Positions 39,942 to 50,529 of a stretch of 64,000 nucleotides of DNA are shown one piece after another. Origin of the DNA: Cherax quadricarinatus (taxonomy: Eukaryota; Arthropoda; Malacostraca; Decapoda; Parastacidae); contig NC_091312.1 in the NCBI RefSeq assembly GCF_038502225.1, positions 31,909,782-31,973,781 of the forward strand, in the 5' to 3' direction. The first letter of the stretch is position 1. Every line of letters starts with the position of its first letter. Under the pieces are notes generated by a model that had not been told where the DNA came from, did no database searches, and was given only the letters and a program-made list of their open reading frames with translations. A program made the position numbers and the translations under genes.

Positions 39942-41122
39942 CCCTTTCATTGTCACAACCCCTGCTCGCAAACTTGCTCTCAATGTCAGATAATTAAAAA
40001 AAAAAAAAACTTGTGAAATGAAAGAGAATCTTTTTCCGATGGTAATGAAACCAAAAGTACAAAATTTGATAGCAAACTTATGGAATTACACTCGCAAAGT
40101 TTGTGGTCTTGGCAATATTTATGCTTCAGTGATTTCACTCATTTTGAGCTCCATTATTCCAGTTGATGCTATTCATAGCTATTTCACTAGTACTCTTTTT
40201 GCTCCATCGATTGAGCACAAGAAACTGCCCATTGACTTACTTCAACTACCCAATAAAGTGATCAGAAATTGATAATTTGGCCAATTTCATACAAAATCCA
40301 GGAGTTTACCTGGAGTTTACCTGGAGAGGGTTTCGGGGGTCAACACCCCCACGGCCCGGTCTGAGACCAGGCCTCATGGTGGATCAGGGTCTGATCAACC
40401 AGGCTGTTACTGCTGACCACACGCAAGTTGACGTACGAACCACAGCCAAGGCCATTTTCAAAATAAGGTCCAGAATAAACAATGCAGACATTCCTGGCAC
40501 TAAAATAACATTTTCTCTGTTCATTAGTTACATCTCCAGGCCCCTCTTATTATGCTTGCTTTCCATTTTGAATTTTTATTCACTCAAAAAATAGATTTAC
40601 TGTTATACAGTCTACAGCATTATTATAAAAATGGTATAAATAATATCAGCACATTTGTGAAAGCATATTAGACCCACCAATTGATGTGTATTGGATGCAT
40701 GATGTGATTTGTTTTCTTTTGAACATCGGCAAAAATTGAACAGTTCCACTACTTTGAGATCAGTTTCAAGCTACTTTCCTTCCCGAAACCAATCAAAATC
40801 ATCTCCATTTCTGTAATATGTCTTCCATTCCATCAAATGAAACCAAGAAAACGAGACTATAACCATAAAAACCATGTGAAAATACACCACAAATTTGCTA
40901 TTTTAAACCAAAAACACAGTCACAGTTTTTTTCTCATTATGCACTGTGTGCTGCAGGATTTTTTTTATATGGTACATACTTACCACGTAAGACCCATTCT
41001 CTCATATCTGGGCCCAAGTTTACCAATCACAGCTTATCTGAGTGAGCTAAGCTTATGACATCATACTACGGGACTGACAGTGGCTTAAGAGCTGTGATAC
41101 AATGGGACTGACAATGAAATGG
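39942..41122 (-). mobile_element. piggyBac-like MITE copy C, with a LINE A tail inside
   Basis: CCCTTTCATTGTCACAACCC to GACAATGAAATGG, flanked by TTAA at 39938-39941 and 41123-41126. 1,181 bp including about 155 bp of LINE A 3' sequence at 40294-40450. It is inserted in the RTE copy E10: removing it rejoins reversed RTE sequence. Its right subterminal palindromes have decayed. Confidence 0.82.
40294..40450 (-). mobile_element. LINE A 3' end only
   Basis: GGAGTTTACCTGGAGTTTAC and GGGTTTCGGGGGTCAACACC through GATCAACCAGGCTGTTACTG and GTACGAACCACAGCC match the reversed end of LINE A. Only the last ~150 bp was copied, a short 5'-truncated insertion. Confidence 0.8.
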
Positions 41123-41584
41123 TTAATATACTAGTCACCTTTTTCCGTCTTTTGATGGTTCACTCCATCTTTCATAGATCCATCTTCCAACAAATCCACT
41201 ATCAAATATCTAAACACATTTACTCCCTCCAGTATGGTATTCAATCTTTCATTGCTTATACGTGTATATTTTTTCCACTCATCACCTTGCTCTTTTTGAT
41301 GATCATTTTTAATTTCCTTCTATAACATACACTTCCAAATTTATTCCCAACTATTGCAACATTTTTTCAGAATCTCCTAAAGGAACTCGTCTGCAAAGAG
41401 CAATTGTGACAGCTCCAATTTTGTAGCAAATTTATAATCTTTCAATCCCGCACTTCTCCCCAATACCCTATGATTCACTTTTTACAATCTTGTCTGTAAA
41501 TATGTATGTTTAATGGCCATGGTGTGAAAACACATCTCTATCTAAGGCCTACTTTTACTGGATTACAGGATGGAAGGTATATGA

Positions 41585-41660
41585 AGCAAATAGTTTGCTA
41601 GAGATTGATAATTATTATAACGAAATGCTAAACCCTTAAGGCCATACAGCACCGCAAGAG
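41585..41660 (-). mobile_element. I-type LINE 3' end fragment
   Basis: ATTATTATAACGAAATGCTA and AACCCTTAAGGCCATACAGC are the reverse complement of the end seen at 6700-6750 (GCTGTATAACCCTTGTGGCT). Confidence 0.65.
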
Positions 41661-42174
41661 ATTGATAAAAGATACCTAAGAAATTAATAATAAAAGTGCA
41701 GCTTATTTTCATTTTGCACCTTTTTGTTTTGTCTTATTATGACTAAATAGTTTAATTGACACAAGAAAAATATAAAGTCTGTTTTTGAATGTATGATTTT
41801 CTTCCACCCTGGCTAGTAATATATTCCTTGTGTAAGAGAAACTCCAGGTGTCATGTGTATAATAGCAAGGTGGTGATTTTGGTGAGAAAAAAGACTTATG
41901 TATGAGATATAGGAGGATGGACAGATGTTCAGGAGAATGTTGTAAATGCTTTTAAATATTTACAGTATATGAAGGAGGTCATGAAAGTAGGCAGATGAAT
42001 GGAAATATAAAGAGCATATACAACTAAAGGTGTGCAGTCATGTATCTATTTACTGAATTTACATTAAATCCCATCTTAGGGATTAAAATGGTTTTTATAT
42101 TAGTGTCTAGGTGCATTGTAGCTTTTAGCTCTTGTTTAGTAGATAGGACATAAACCAAACCAACTGATAGAGAT
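41661..42174. other. No gene recognised
   Basis: AT-rich. A short stretch near 41935-41995 (AATGCTTTTAAATATTTACA) faintly recalls the RTE phrase for NVFRYLGVDV, but is too weak to annotate. Confidence 0.3.
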
Positions 42175-42178
42175 TTAA

Positions 42179-43201
42179 CCCTTTCAGGGTCATGACCCCT
42201 GCTCTCAAACTTGCTCTCAGGGTCGCAAAATTAAAAAAAAGTGTTAGTTTTTTAATGAAATGGTAAAGAATCATTTTCTGAAGGTAATAAAACAAAAAGT
42301 AGAAAATTTGATGGAAAACTGATGAAATTACACTTTCGTGAATTTTGCTGTCAGTGATATTTACACATCAGCGATTTTGTACACTCTGAGCCTGATTTTA
42401 GGCCAATTTCATTGTTCCAGTTGACCATATTCTTAGCTGTTTCGATTAAGTACAAGAAACTGCCCATTTGCCTATTTAAACTACCCAATAAAGAGATCAG
42501 AAATGGTAACTTGGCCAATTTTGCACAAAATTCAAGAAATTCCAATTTCAAAATAATGTATGGGTCAGAATAAACAATGCAGATATTCCTGGTACTTAAA
42601 TAACATTTCTTCTGTTCATTAGTCATGTCCCCAGGCTTGCTTTCCATTTTGAATTTTTATTCACACAAAAAATAGAATATTTACTGTTATGCAGACTACT
42701 GCATCATTGTAATATTGTATAAGTAATGTCAGTGCATTCATAAATGCATATTAGAATGGCCAGATGGACATGTATTGGACAAGTGATGTCATTTGTGCAC
42801 TCTGGAATGTCAGCAAAAATAAAACATTTCCACTACTTTGAGCTCAATTTCAAGCTACTTTCAGTCCTGAAACCAATTAAAACCATCTAGATTTCTGTAA
42901 TATATCTTCCATTCTATCAAATGAGACCAAGAAACTGAGAATACATCAATAAAAATCATATGAAAATACACTACAAAGTTGCTGTTTTAAAGCATGGTCG
43001 TAGTTTTTTTTTCCCATTCTGCACTGCTTGCTGCAGGACTTTTTTTTTATGGTGCATGCTTACTGCATAGACCCATTCTTTCATATCTAGGCTCATATTT
43101 ATTGCTCATAGCTTATCTGAGTGAGCTGAGCTGATGGCGTAGTACTACAGGACCAACACTGGCTTGAAAGCCGTAGAACAATGGGACTGACCTTGAAAGG
43201 G
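42179..43201 (-). mobile_element. piggyBac-like MITE copy D
   Basis: CCCTTTCAGGGTCATGACCC to GGGACTGACCTTGAAAGGG, 1,023 bp, flanked by TTAA at 42175-42178 and 43202-43205. The interior follows copy B (reverse). The right subterminal palindrome is GTAGTACTAC at 43139-43148. Confidence 0.88.
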
Positions 43202-43205
43202 TTAA

Positions 43206-45477
43206 ATGATCATTTAAATCTCTTGTATTAAAACAGAAGCATAAAATGTGTATTAGAGGATAAGATGCTAGTCTCAAAATGTGACGAAATGCGTCTTGAG
43301 CATGTTTTGAGTAGTTTACTAACTGTGGTGTATGGGAGGAGAAACTTGGGTGTTTAATGCAGGATTAACAAGGATGGTTATCAGATAGCTGGCCAAAAGA
43401 AGGCTGCTCTGAGAACTGACTAGCAAGAAAGATGTTCTGAGATTGTGCCAACAGCAAGGCTGCTCTGAGACCTGCCTCTAAAAGCAGGAGAATGGTCAGA
43501 CTTTCAAATACGTATACTTTTCTCCAGAGGAATTATATATACATGTACATTATAATTTTATGCATATTATTTTTGAATATGCAAGGAGTAAATGTACAAA
43601 CCAGAGGAGTCTTGACATTTTTAATAGAGTGACACTTGTGGTTTAGGAACTTGAAGTGTAAGTGATAGTAGGATGAAGATGACTATTGTGAGGGGTAAAG
43701 GAAAAAGAGGAATAACTTGGTTTAATTGAGAGAGCATATATGTGAGCTTTGAAAGAGGGCTATAACTACTACTGTGCTGCTTGATAGAAGGAATACATAG
43801 AAACATAAATGCTCCATCCTTTGATAAATGTTGGCATTGTCATATATGTAAAGTTGATTTGATATTAGCAAATTTGATAATGTGACTGAAGCTTTTCTTT
43901 AAAATGATTCACATGTTTATGGATCTTTCATATTCCAAGACAAACTAAATTCTTAAACCAGCTGAGAAGTTATGTCTGTATTGCATGAAGTTCAAGTATT
44001 GTTATGTGTAAATCTCAGGTTTACCATTAGATGTTGCAGTATTATGATCAGGACTCAGAAGATGCACCTTACTATGCTTTGATTTTTATGGTGACTGGGT
44101 TGGGTTAATATTTTTGTAGAAGTCATAAATGCTAGCTAACCTTGTATTCAGATCTAAGAATTGAAGTCCAGATGTAAATTAAAAATTAAACCTCAATTTT
44201 TGCTGCATAATAAAATAAAATAAGCATAGCTTAGTTTTACTGCATTTATACAAATTTTGACCACCTCGTACAAATGCTAGGTTCTCCCCTATCTTTTGAA
44301 GTCAAACTCTACTAGAGACTTATAATTTTTCAGTGATTATTGATTTTCTAAGTGTATTCTATATTTGTCTTGGATTTAGTACTGTAATGTAGTGGTTTGT
44401 TGCCACTAGTTTTGCTAAAAATATGAAATTTTCTCCCTTGTCTTGTATAGCTTCTATATAGATCTGTTGTATCAGATGTCACTGTCCATGTAGCCATAAT
44501 GCCTATGAGACAATACTCAAGTTTCTCACCTATGATACTTTCCCAAAATATTCAGGGTCAAGAGTAACAGATTTTTACACATTACAAGCAAGGAAGGTAA
44601 CTGAAGTACCAACAGTGTTTTGAAAGCAGTTAAGCCTTTCCTAAAGTAGTGACTGAATTTAAAAGTTCGTTGAGTTGCTGTATTACAAAACACTCTTTGT
44701 AATAATATTATTTGTAGAGTTAATTATCAGTTACATTATTAGATTTACATGCTAGAATAAGTAGTTTATCCAGGCTTGTTTACCATAAATTTTCCTTGAG
44801 TATTGCTCATATTTACACCCAGATATTTCTCAGATTTGTTATATCATTTTACATAAATGTTCTCTTGCATAGATTTAAGTCCAGTATTTCATACCAGCAT
44901 TTTCCTTTATTTATTTTGTATATACAGTAGTGTTTATATTTATTTGACCTGGTTTGTATTTAGCAGTTTTGTCATCTGCTAATGCCCACAGCGAGTGCAT
45001 TTTTACAATTTGGTGTCCATGTTTGTATGAATGAATGTTTACTTTGTGTCTGAGGTATTCCAGTTTTTGAATACCGTAATGTTGTTCTTAAACAGTGACT
45101 AAGTGGTAAAATGGAAGTGTGCCTGATAACCCACTTTATGGTAATTTTAAAATGATGATGTGACCAATAGGACAGGCAATAATTAAAATATCAGGATGTT
45201 CAGATGATGTATTCTTCGCAGAATCCTTACATGCTCATATTTAGTACAGTATTGAATAGCTGGTTTTGTATATTGCATTTATTTATCAAATAAAGCATGT
45301 CATTTAATATTAAATGAGGTAAATTTATTCACAGTTTGTAATAGAAGGTAGAAGTACTATGAAGATGAGTTGCAATATCTGACATTTCTTTAGAGGCCTA
45401 TACACATATTGCTACAACTTTTGTGGGAAAGTAATAAACCAATCCAAGTCAAATATTGCCTTGCAAATGTAAAGTCA
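43206..45477. other. 2.3 kb with no recognised gene or repeat
   Basis: Both strands lack ORFs above about 60 codons with family motifs, terminal repeats or long simple repeats. 43270-43345 (TGGTGTATGGGAGGAGAAAC) faintly recalls RTE coding. AATAAA occurs near 45291. This is the longest apparently unique stretch, and could be intron or intergenic DNA. Confidence 0.5.
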
Positions 45478-45481
45478 TTAA

Positions 45482-46556
45482 CCCTTTCAGGGTCCGTCCC
45501 GTAGATCTACGGCTTTACGTTCAGGGTCCAAACCGTAGATCTACGCCATGAGCTCAGCTCACTCTGATAAACTGTGAGTGGTACATTTGGGCCTACATAT
45601 GAGAGAATACATCTATGTGGTATGTGTGCACCACATAAAACAGATCCTGCAGCACACTGTGTATAATGAGAGAAAAAAAATGAAATCATGATTTTTCGAT
45701 TAAAACAGCAACTTTGCAGTGTTTTTTCGTATGTTTTTTATAGTTGTATTTGCGATTTCTTGGTCTCATTTGATAGAATGGAAGACATATTACAGAAATA
45801 GAGATGATTTTGATTGGTTTTAGCACTGGAAATGGCTTGAAACTGAGCTCAAAGTAGCAGAAATGTTAAATTTTTGCCGATATTCAAGAGTAAACAAACA
45901 ACCTCACACGTCTAATACACGTCAGCTGGTGGGTCTAATATACATTCACAAATATGGTGATGATATTTATACAATTATTACAGTATTGCATAACAGTAAA
46001 TCTTCTATTTTTTGGTGTGAATAAAAATTCATTATGTGAATAAAAAATCAAAATGGAATTTATTTGTAAAGCCTCAAAACATAACTAATGAACAGAGGAA
46101 ATGTTAGTTTAGTGCCAGGAATGCCTACATTGTTCATTCTGGACCCTATTTTGAAATTGGAATATTTTGAACTTTGTGTTAAATTGGCCAAATTAACAAT
46201 TTCCGATCACTTTATTTTGTAGTTGAAACAGTTGACTTGGCGATTTCTTGTGCTCAATCGATAGAATAGAAGTAATACTAGTGAAATAGCTAAGAATTTG
46301 GTTGATTGGAATAATGTAATTGGCCTAAAATGGGAGTCAAAGTCGGAAAAATCGCCGATTCGTAAATATCGCTGACACATCAAAATTCGCGAGAGCATAA
46401 TTTCGTCAATTTTCCACCAAATTTCGTACTTTTTGTTTTATTACCTTCACAAAAAGATTCTCTACGATTTCATAAGAAAAAATAACAAATTTTTTTTTTG
46501 AAAATTCTTGGACACTGGTGCGTGACTCCAGATTTGGGCCTTGGACCCTGAAAGGG
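45482..46556 (+). mobile_element. piggyBac-like MITE copy B, complete (1,075 bp)
   Basis: CCCTTTCAGGGTCCGTCCCG to TTGGACCCTGAAAGGG, flanked by TTAA at 45478-45481 and 46557-46560. It has no nested insertion, so it serves as the reference for copies A, C, D, E and F1. The left subterminal region has the palindromes CCGTAGATCTACGG (45499-45512) and CGTAGATCTACG (45534-45545). Non-coding. Confidence 0.92.
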
Positions 46557-46858
46557 TTAAGTTTGATAAAAAAAGAAGGAAAGCAAAACTAAAGTTCCTT
46601 GGATTAAGAGCTTTATAGTAACATTGAGGCAGTACCCTTGAAAGGTGCAAGAACTTTAGCAGGAGCAGTACTTCATGCAGTTCCTAAGCTAGCATTCAAT
46701 ATATGAACAGTACAGTTACTGAAGTATTATGTTATATGCATTAAAGATGCAATTTTGCAATTGCAGTGGAACTTAAAAATAGAACAAAATAAAATATTGT
46801 TTCTTTATTGCATGAAATAATGTTATACAATATAAGCATTTTTTTTTTTTTTTTTTTT

Positions 46859-47032
46859 CTCCCTCAAGGAAGGTTCCTTGATGTTGGTGAGGGGCTCTTG
46901 ATTTAGGGAATTAGATCTGTGCTCTAGTTCCCCGAATTAAGCCCGAATGCCTTCCACATCCCCCCCTCCAGGCGCTGTATAATCCTCCGGGTTTAGCGCT
47001 TCCCCCTTGATTATAATAATAATAATAATTTT
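46859..47032 (+). mobile_element. Short I-LINE derivative: head fused to 3' end
   Basis: The head CTCCCTCAAGGAAGGTTCCT and TGGTGAGGGGCTCTTGATTT resembles the leader of the I-type LINE (4327-4400). It runs through TAAGCCCGAATGCCTTCC directly into CAGGCGCTGTATAATCCTCC and GGGTTTAGCGCTTCC, the LINE 3' end, with (ATA)n. About 170 bp, no coding. A long T-run precedes it (46839-46858). Confidence 0.75.
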
Positions 47033-47566
47033 ATTTTTTTAACAAGTCGGCCGTCTCCCACCGAGGCAGGGTGACCCAAAAAGAAAGAAAATCCCCAAAA
47101 AGAAAATACTTTCATCATCATTCAACACTTTCACTTCACTCACACATAATCACTCTTTTTGCAGAGGTGCTCAGAATACAACAGTTTAGAAGCATATACG
47201 TATAAAGACACACAACATATCCCTCCAAACTGCCAATATCCCAAACCCCTCCTTTAAAATGCAGGCATTGTACTTCCCATTTCCAGTACTCAAGGCCAGC
47301 TATATAAAAATAACCGGTTTCCCTGAATCCCCTCACTAAATATTACCCTGCTCACACTCCAACAGCTTGTCAGATCCCAAATACCATTTGTCTCCATTCA
47401 CTCCTATCTAACACACTCACGCATGCTTACTGGAAGTCCAAACCCCTCGCCCACAAAACCTCCTTTACCCCCTCCCTCCCACCTTTTCTAGGACGACCCC
47501 TACCCCGCCTTCTTTCCCTTACAGATTTATACACTCTCCATGTCATTCTACTTTGATCCATTCTCT

Positions 47567-48998
47567 CTAAATGACACAAACCACCTCAACAACCCCTTCA
47601 GCCCTCTGACTAATACATTTATTAACTCCACACCTCCTAATTTCCACACTCTGAATTCTCTGCATAATGTTTACACCACACATTGCCCTTAGACAGGACA
47701 TCTTCACCGCCTCGAACCGCCTCCTTGCTGCAGCATTTACAACCCAAGCTTCACACCCATATAAGAGTGTTGGTACCACTATACTTTCATACATTCCCTT
47801 CTTTGCCTCCACAGATAATGTCTTTTGTCTCCACATATACCTCAATGCTCCACTTACCTTTTTTCCTTCATCAATTCTATGGTTAACCTCATTCTTCATG
47901 CATCCATCTGCTGACACGTCAACTCCCAAATATCTGAAAGCATACACTTCTTCCATACTCCTCTCCAATTTGATATCCAATTTTTCTTGATCTAAATCAT
48001 TTGATACCCTCATCACCTTACTCTTTTCTATGTTCACTTTCAACTTTCTACCTTTGCACACTCTCCCAAACTTGTCCACTAACCTTTGCAGCTTTTCTTT
48101 AGGATCTCCCATAAGCACAGTATCATCAGCAAACAGTAACTGTATCAATTCCCATTTTGTATTTGATTTCCCGTAATTTAATCCCACCCCTCTTCCCAAC
48201 ACCCTAGCATTTACTTCTTTTACAACCCCATCTATAAATATATTAAACAACCATGGTGACATTATGCATCCCTGTCTAAGACCCAGCTTTACCAGGAAGT
48301 AGTCTCCCTCTCTTCTACACACCTAACCTGAGCCTCACTATCCTCATAAAAACTCTTTACAGCATTTAGTAACTTACTATCTATTCCATATACTTGCAAC
48401 ATCTGCCACATTGTTCCCCTATCCACTCTGTCATATGCCTTTTCTAAATCCATAAATGCAATGAAAACTTCCCTACCTTTATCTAAATACTGTTCACATA
48501 CATGCTTCAATGTAAACACTTGATCTACACATCCCCTACCCACTCTAAAATCTCCTTGCTCATCTGCAATCCTACATTCTGTGTTGCCTCTAATTCTTTC
48601 AATTATAACCCTACCATACACTTTTCCTGGTATACTCAGTAAACTTATTCCTCTATAATTTTTACAGTCTATTTTGTCCCCCTTCCCTTTATATAAAGGT
48701 ATTATACATGCTCTCTGCCAATCTCTAGTTACCTTCACCTTTTTCATACATTTATTAAACAAAAATACCAACCACTCCAACACTATATCCTCCCTGCTTT
48801 TAACATTTCTGTCATGATCCCATCAGTTCCAGCTGCTTTACCCCCTTTCATTCTACGTAATGCCTCACGTACCTCCACCACACTTACATTCTGCTCTTCT
48901 TCACTCCTAAAAGATGGTATACCTCCCTGGCCAGTGCATGAAATTACCGCCTCCCTTTCTTTGTCGACATTTGAAAGTTCCTCAAAATATTCGTACAT
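47567..48998 (-). pseudogene. RTE reverse transcriptase, nearly complete, frame-broken
   Basis: 48783-48998: VVEVREALRRMKGGKAAGTD GIMTEML. 48289-48783: WQRACIIPLYKGKGDK, NYRGISLLSIPGKVYGRVII, FMDLEKAYDRVDRGTMW (first catalytic Asp). 47567-48322: LRQGCIMSPWLFNIFIDGVV, LLFADDTVLMGD (catalytic DD), RYLGVDVSADGCMKNEVNHR, LLYGCEAWVVNAA, then a broken end. Frame changes lie near 48783 and 48300. It supplies the parts of the RTE RT missing from E1 and E2. Confidence 0.88.
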
Positions 48999-49071
48999 CT
49001 ACCCAATACCTCCAGCTCCCATTTACTAACTCCCCTACTCTGTTTTTAGCTGACAAATCCATTCACTGCTG

Positions 49072-49676
49072 GAGGCAGTGGAGATGTCATGTCTGAGGGC
49101 AATGTGTGGTGTGAATATAATGCAGAGAATTCGTAGTTTGGAAGTTAGGAGGAGGTGCGGGATTACCAAAACTGTTGTTCAGAGGGCTGAGGAAGGGTTG
49201 TTGAGGTGGTTTGAACATGTAGAGAGAATGGAGCGAAACAGAGTGACTTCAAGAGTGTATCAGTCTGTAGTGGAAGGAAGGCGGGGTAGGGGTCGGCCTA
49301 GGAAAGGTTGGAGGGAGGGGGTAAAGGAGGTTTTGTGTGCGAGGGGCTTGGACTTCCAGCAGGCATGCATGAGCGTGTTTGATAGGAGTGAATGGAGACA
49401 AATGGTTTTTAATACTTGACGTGCTGTTGGAGTGTGAGCAAAGTAACATTTATGAAGGGGTTCAGGGAAACCAGCAGGCCGGACTTGAGTCCTGGAGATG
49501 GGAAGTACAGTGCCTGCACTCTGAAGGAGGGGTGTTAATGTTGCAGTTTAAAAACTGTAGTGTAAAGCACCCTTCTGGCAAGACAGTGATGGAGTGAATG
49601 ATGGTGAAAGTTTTTCTTTTTCAGGCCACCCTGCCTTGGTGGGAATCGGCCAGTGTGATAATAAAAAAAAAAAAAA
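49072..49676 (+). mobile_element. RTE LINE copy E3 inserted in E5
   Basis: It starts at CTGGAGGCAGTGGAGATGTC and encodes VEMSCLRAMCGVNIMQRIRS to the RTE C-terminus (stop 49417-49419), then the E1-type 3' UTR and A-run. The flanks ATCCATTCACT (before) and ATCCATTCATT (after) form a target-site duplication of about 10-11 bp in E5. Sequence identity to E1/E2 is very high. Confidence 0.9.
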
Positions 49677-49987
49677 TCATCCATTCATTCCCTAAGCTTT
49701 CTTAACTTGTTTATCTCACTCCAAAAATTTTTCTTATTTTCATCAAAATTTCTTGACAGTGCCTCTCCCACTCTGTCATCTGCTCTCCTTTTACAATCTC
49801 TCACCACTCTCTTTACCTTTCTTTTACTCTCCATTACTTTGCTCTTCTTATAACATATATTGTAAAGATAAAAAAAAAACTGTTAATTACAACTTCATAT
49901 AATGAGTTTACATAAGAGTGATATTGAAGATTATGAGCTATGTAATAATTATGATGCTTACTGCATCATTCACATGCAGATACGTAT

Positions 49988-50207
49988 ACAGGGTGTTTCA
50001 TTTGTAGGAGGCCCCAATCTGGTACTCTCATAGTTGCAACCATCTTGTTTATACGTATAGTATGTCTGTAGTAAACGATAACTCAGGGCCTCTTTATGTG
50101 TAGGAGGCTCTGAGTTATCGTTTACTACAGACATAATATATAAACAACATGGTTGCAACTACGAAAGTGCCCACTTGGGGCCTCCTATGAGTGAAACACC
50201 TTGTATA
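49988..50207. mobile_element. Foldback MITE, nearly entirely self-complementary
   Basis: ACAGGGTGTTTCATTTGTAG opens and CTATGAGTGAAACACCTTGT closes. In the middle CTGTAGTAAACGATAACTCA is matched by TGAGTTATCGTTTACTACAG. The arms are about 100 bp with a loop of roughly 15 bp. TA flanks fit a mariner-type target. A lone T-ACAGGGTGTTTC end is typical of Tc1/mariner MITEs. Confidence 0.85.
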
Positions 50208-50529
50208 CTATATATACCCTATATATACATTTATCCATACATATAAACAATATGTATTCACATTTATCCATAAACATAAATAATATGTATATACATATAC
50301 GCGTACTTACTGTACTGCACATATGACAGTGATCGAGTCCACAGCGGGTTCAGCATTTTGGGCAGGACATGAAAGTAGTAAATACAGTGATGTAATAATA
50401 ATGTTCTCTCTGCTCAGGACCTCATCATCTTAGGCTCTTGTGTCTGTTTTGTCCTATTACCTAATGCAGTGCTATAGTATTGGGACATTGTGACTGAGCT
50501 TGTGCAAGATAATGCATATATTAAAAAAC
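50208..50529. other. No gene; TA/CATA-rich stretch
   Basis: 50210-50310 has repeated ATACATATA and TTATCCATA words. The remainder shows nothing recognised. Confidence 0.4.

Larger units (their letters stand above)
38940..41570 (-). mobile_element. Old RTE LINE copy E10 carrying two later insertions
   Basis: Reversed RTE sequence is recognisable in three pieces: 38940-39196 (tail), 39561-39937 (CCCATATTTTACACCCATAT, CCATGGATAAGGTGTTTTGT, like 47750-47830) and 41127-41570 (CATAGATCCATCTTCCAACA, ATCACCTTGCTCTTT, CCATGGTGTGAAAACACATC). A LINE C fragment (39197-39560) and a piggyBac-like MITE (39942-41122) separate them. The frame is fully decayed. Confidence 0.7.
47033..49860 (-). mobile_element. 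RTE-clade LINE copy E5, longest in the window, split by E3
   Basis: Reverse strand: connector (49677-49860, coding for KVKRVVRDCKRRADD-like sequence), RT (49060-47567), 3' UTR and T-rich tail (47033-47560). Copy E3 is inserted at 49072-49676. The endonuclease is missing, so E5 is 5'-truncated. The sequence differs substantially from E1-E3, pointing to an older subfamily. Confidence 0.85.

Noticed and set aside
41880..43400. Further RTE copy around MITE D
   Set aside because: Only two short, weak resemblances; not enough to separate from chance.
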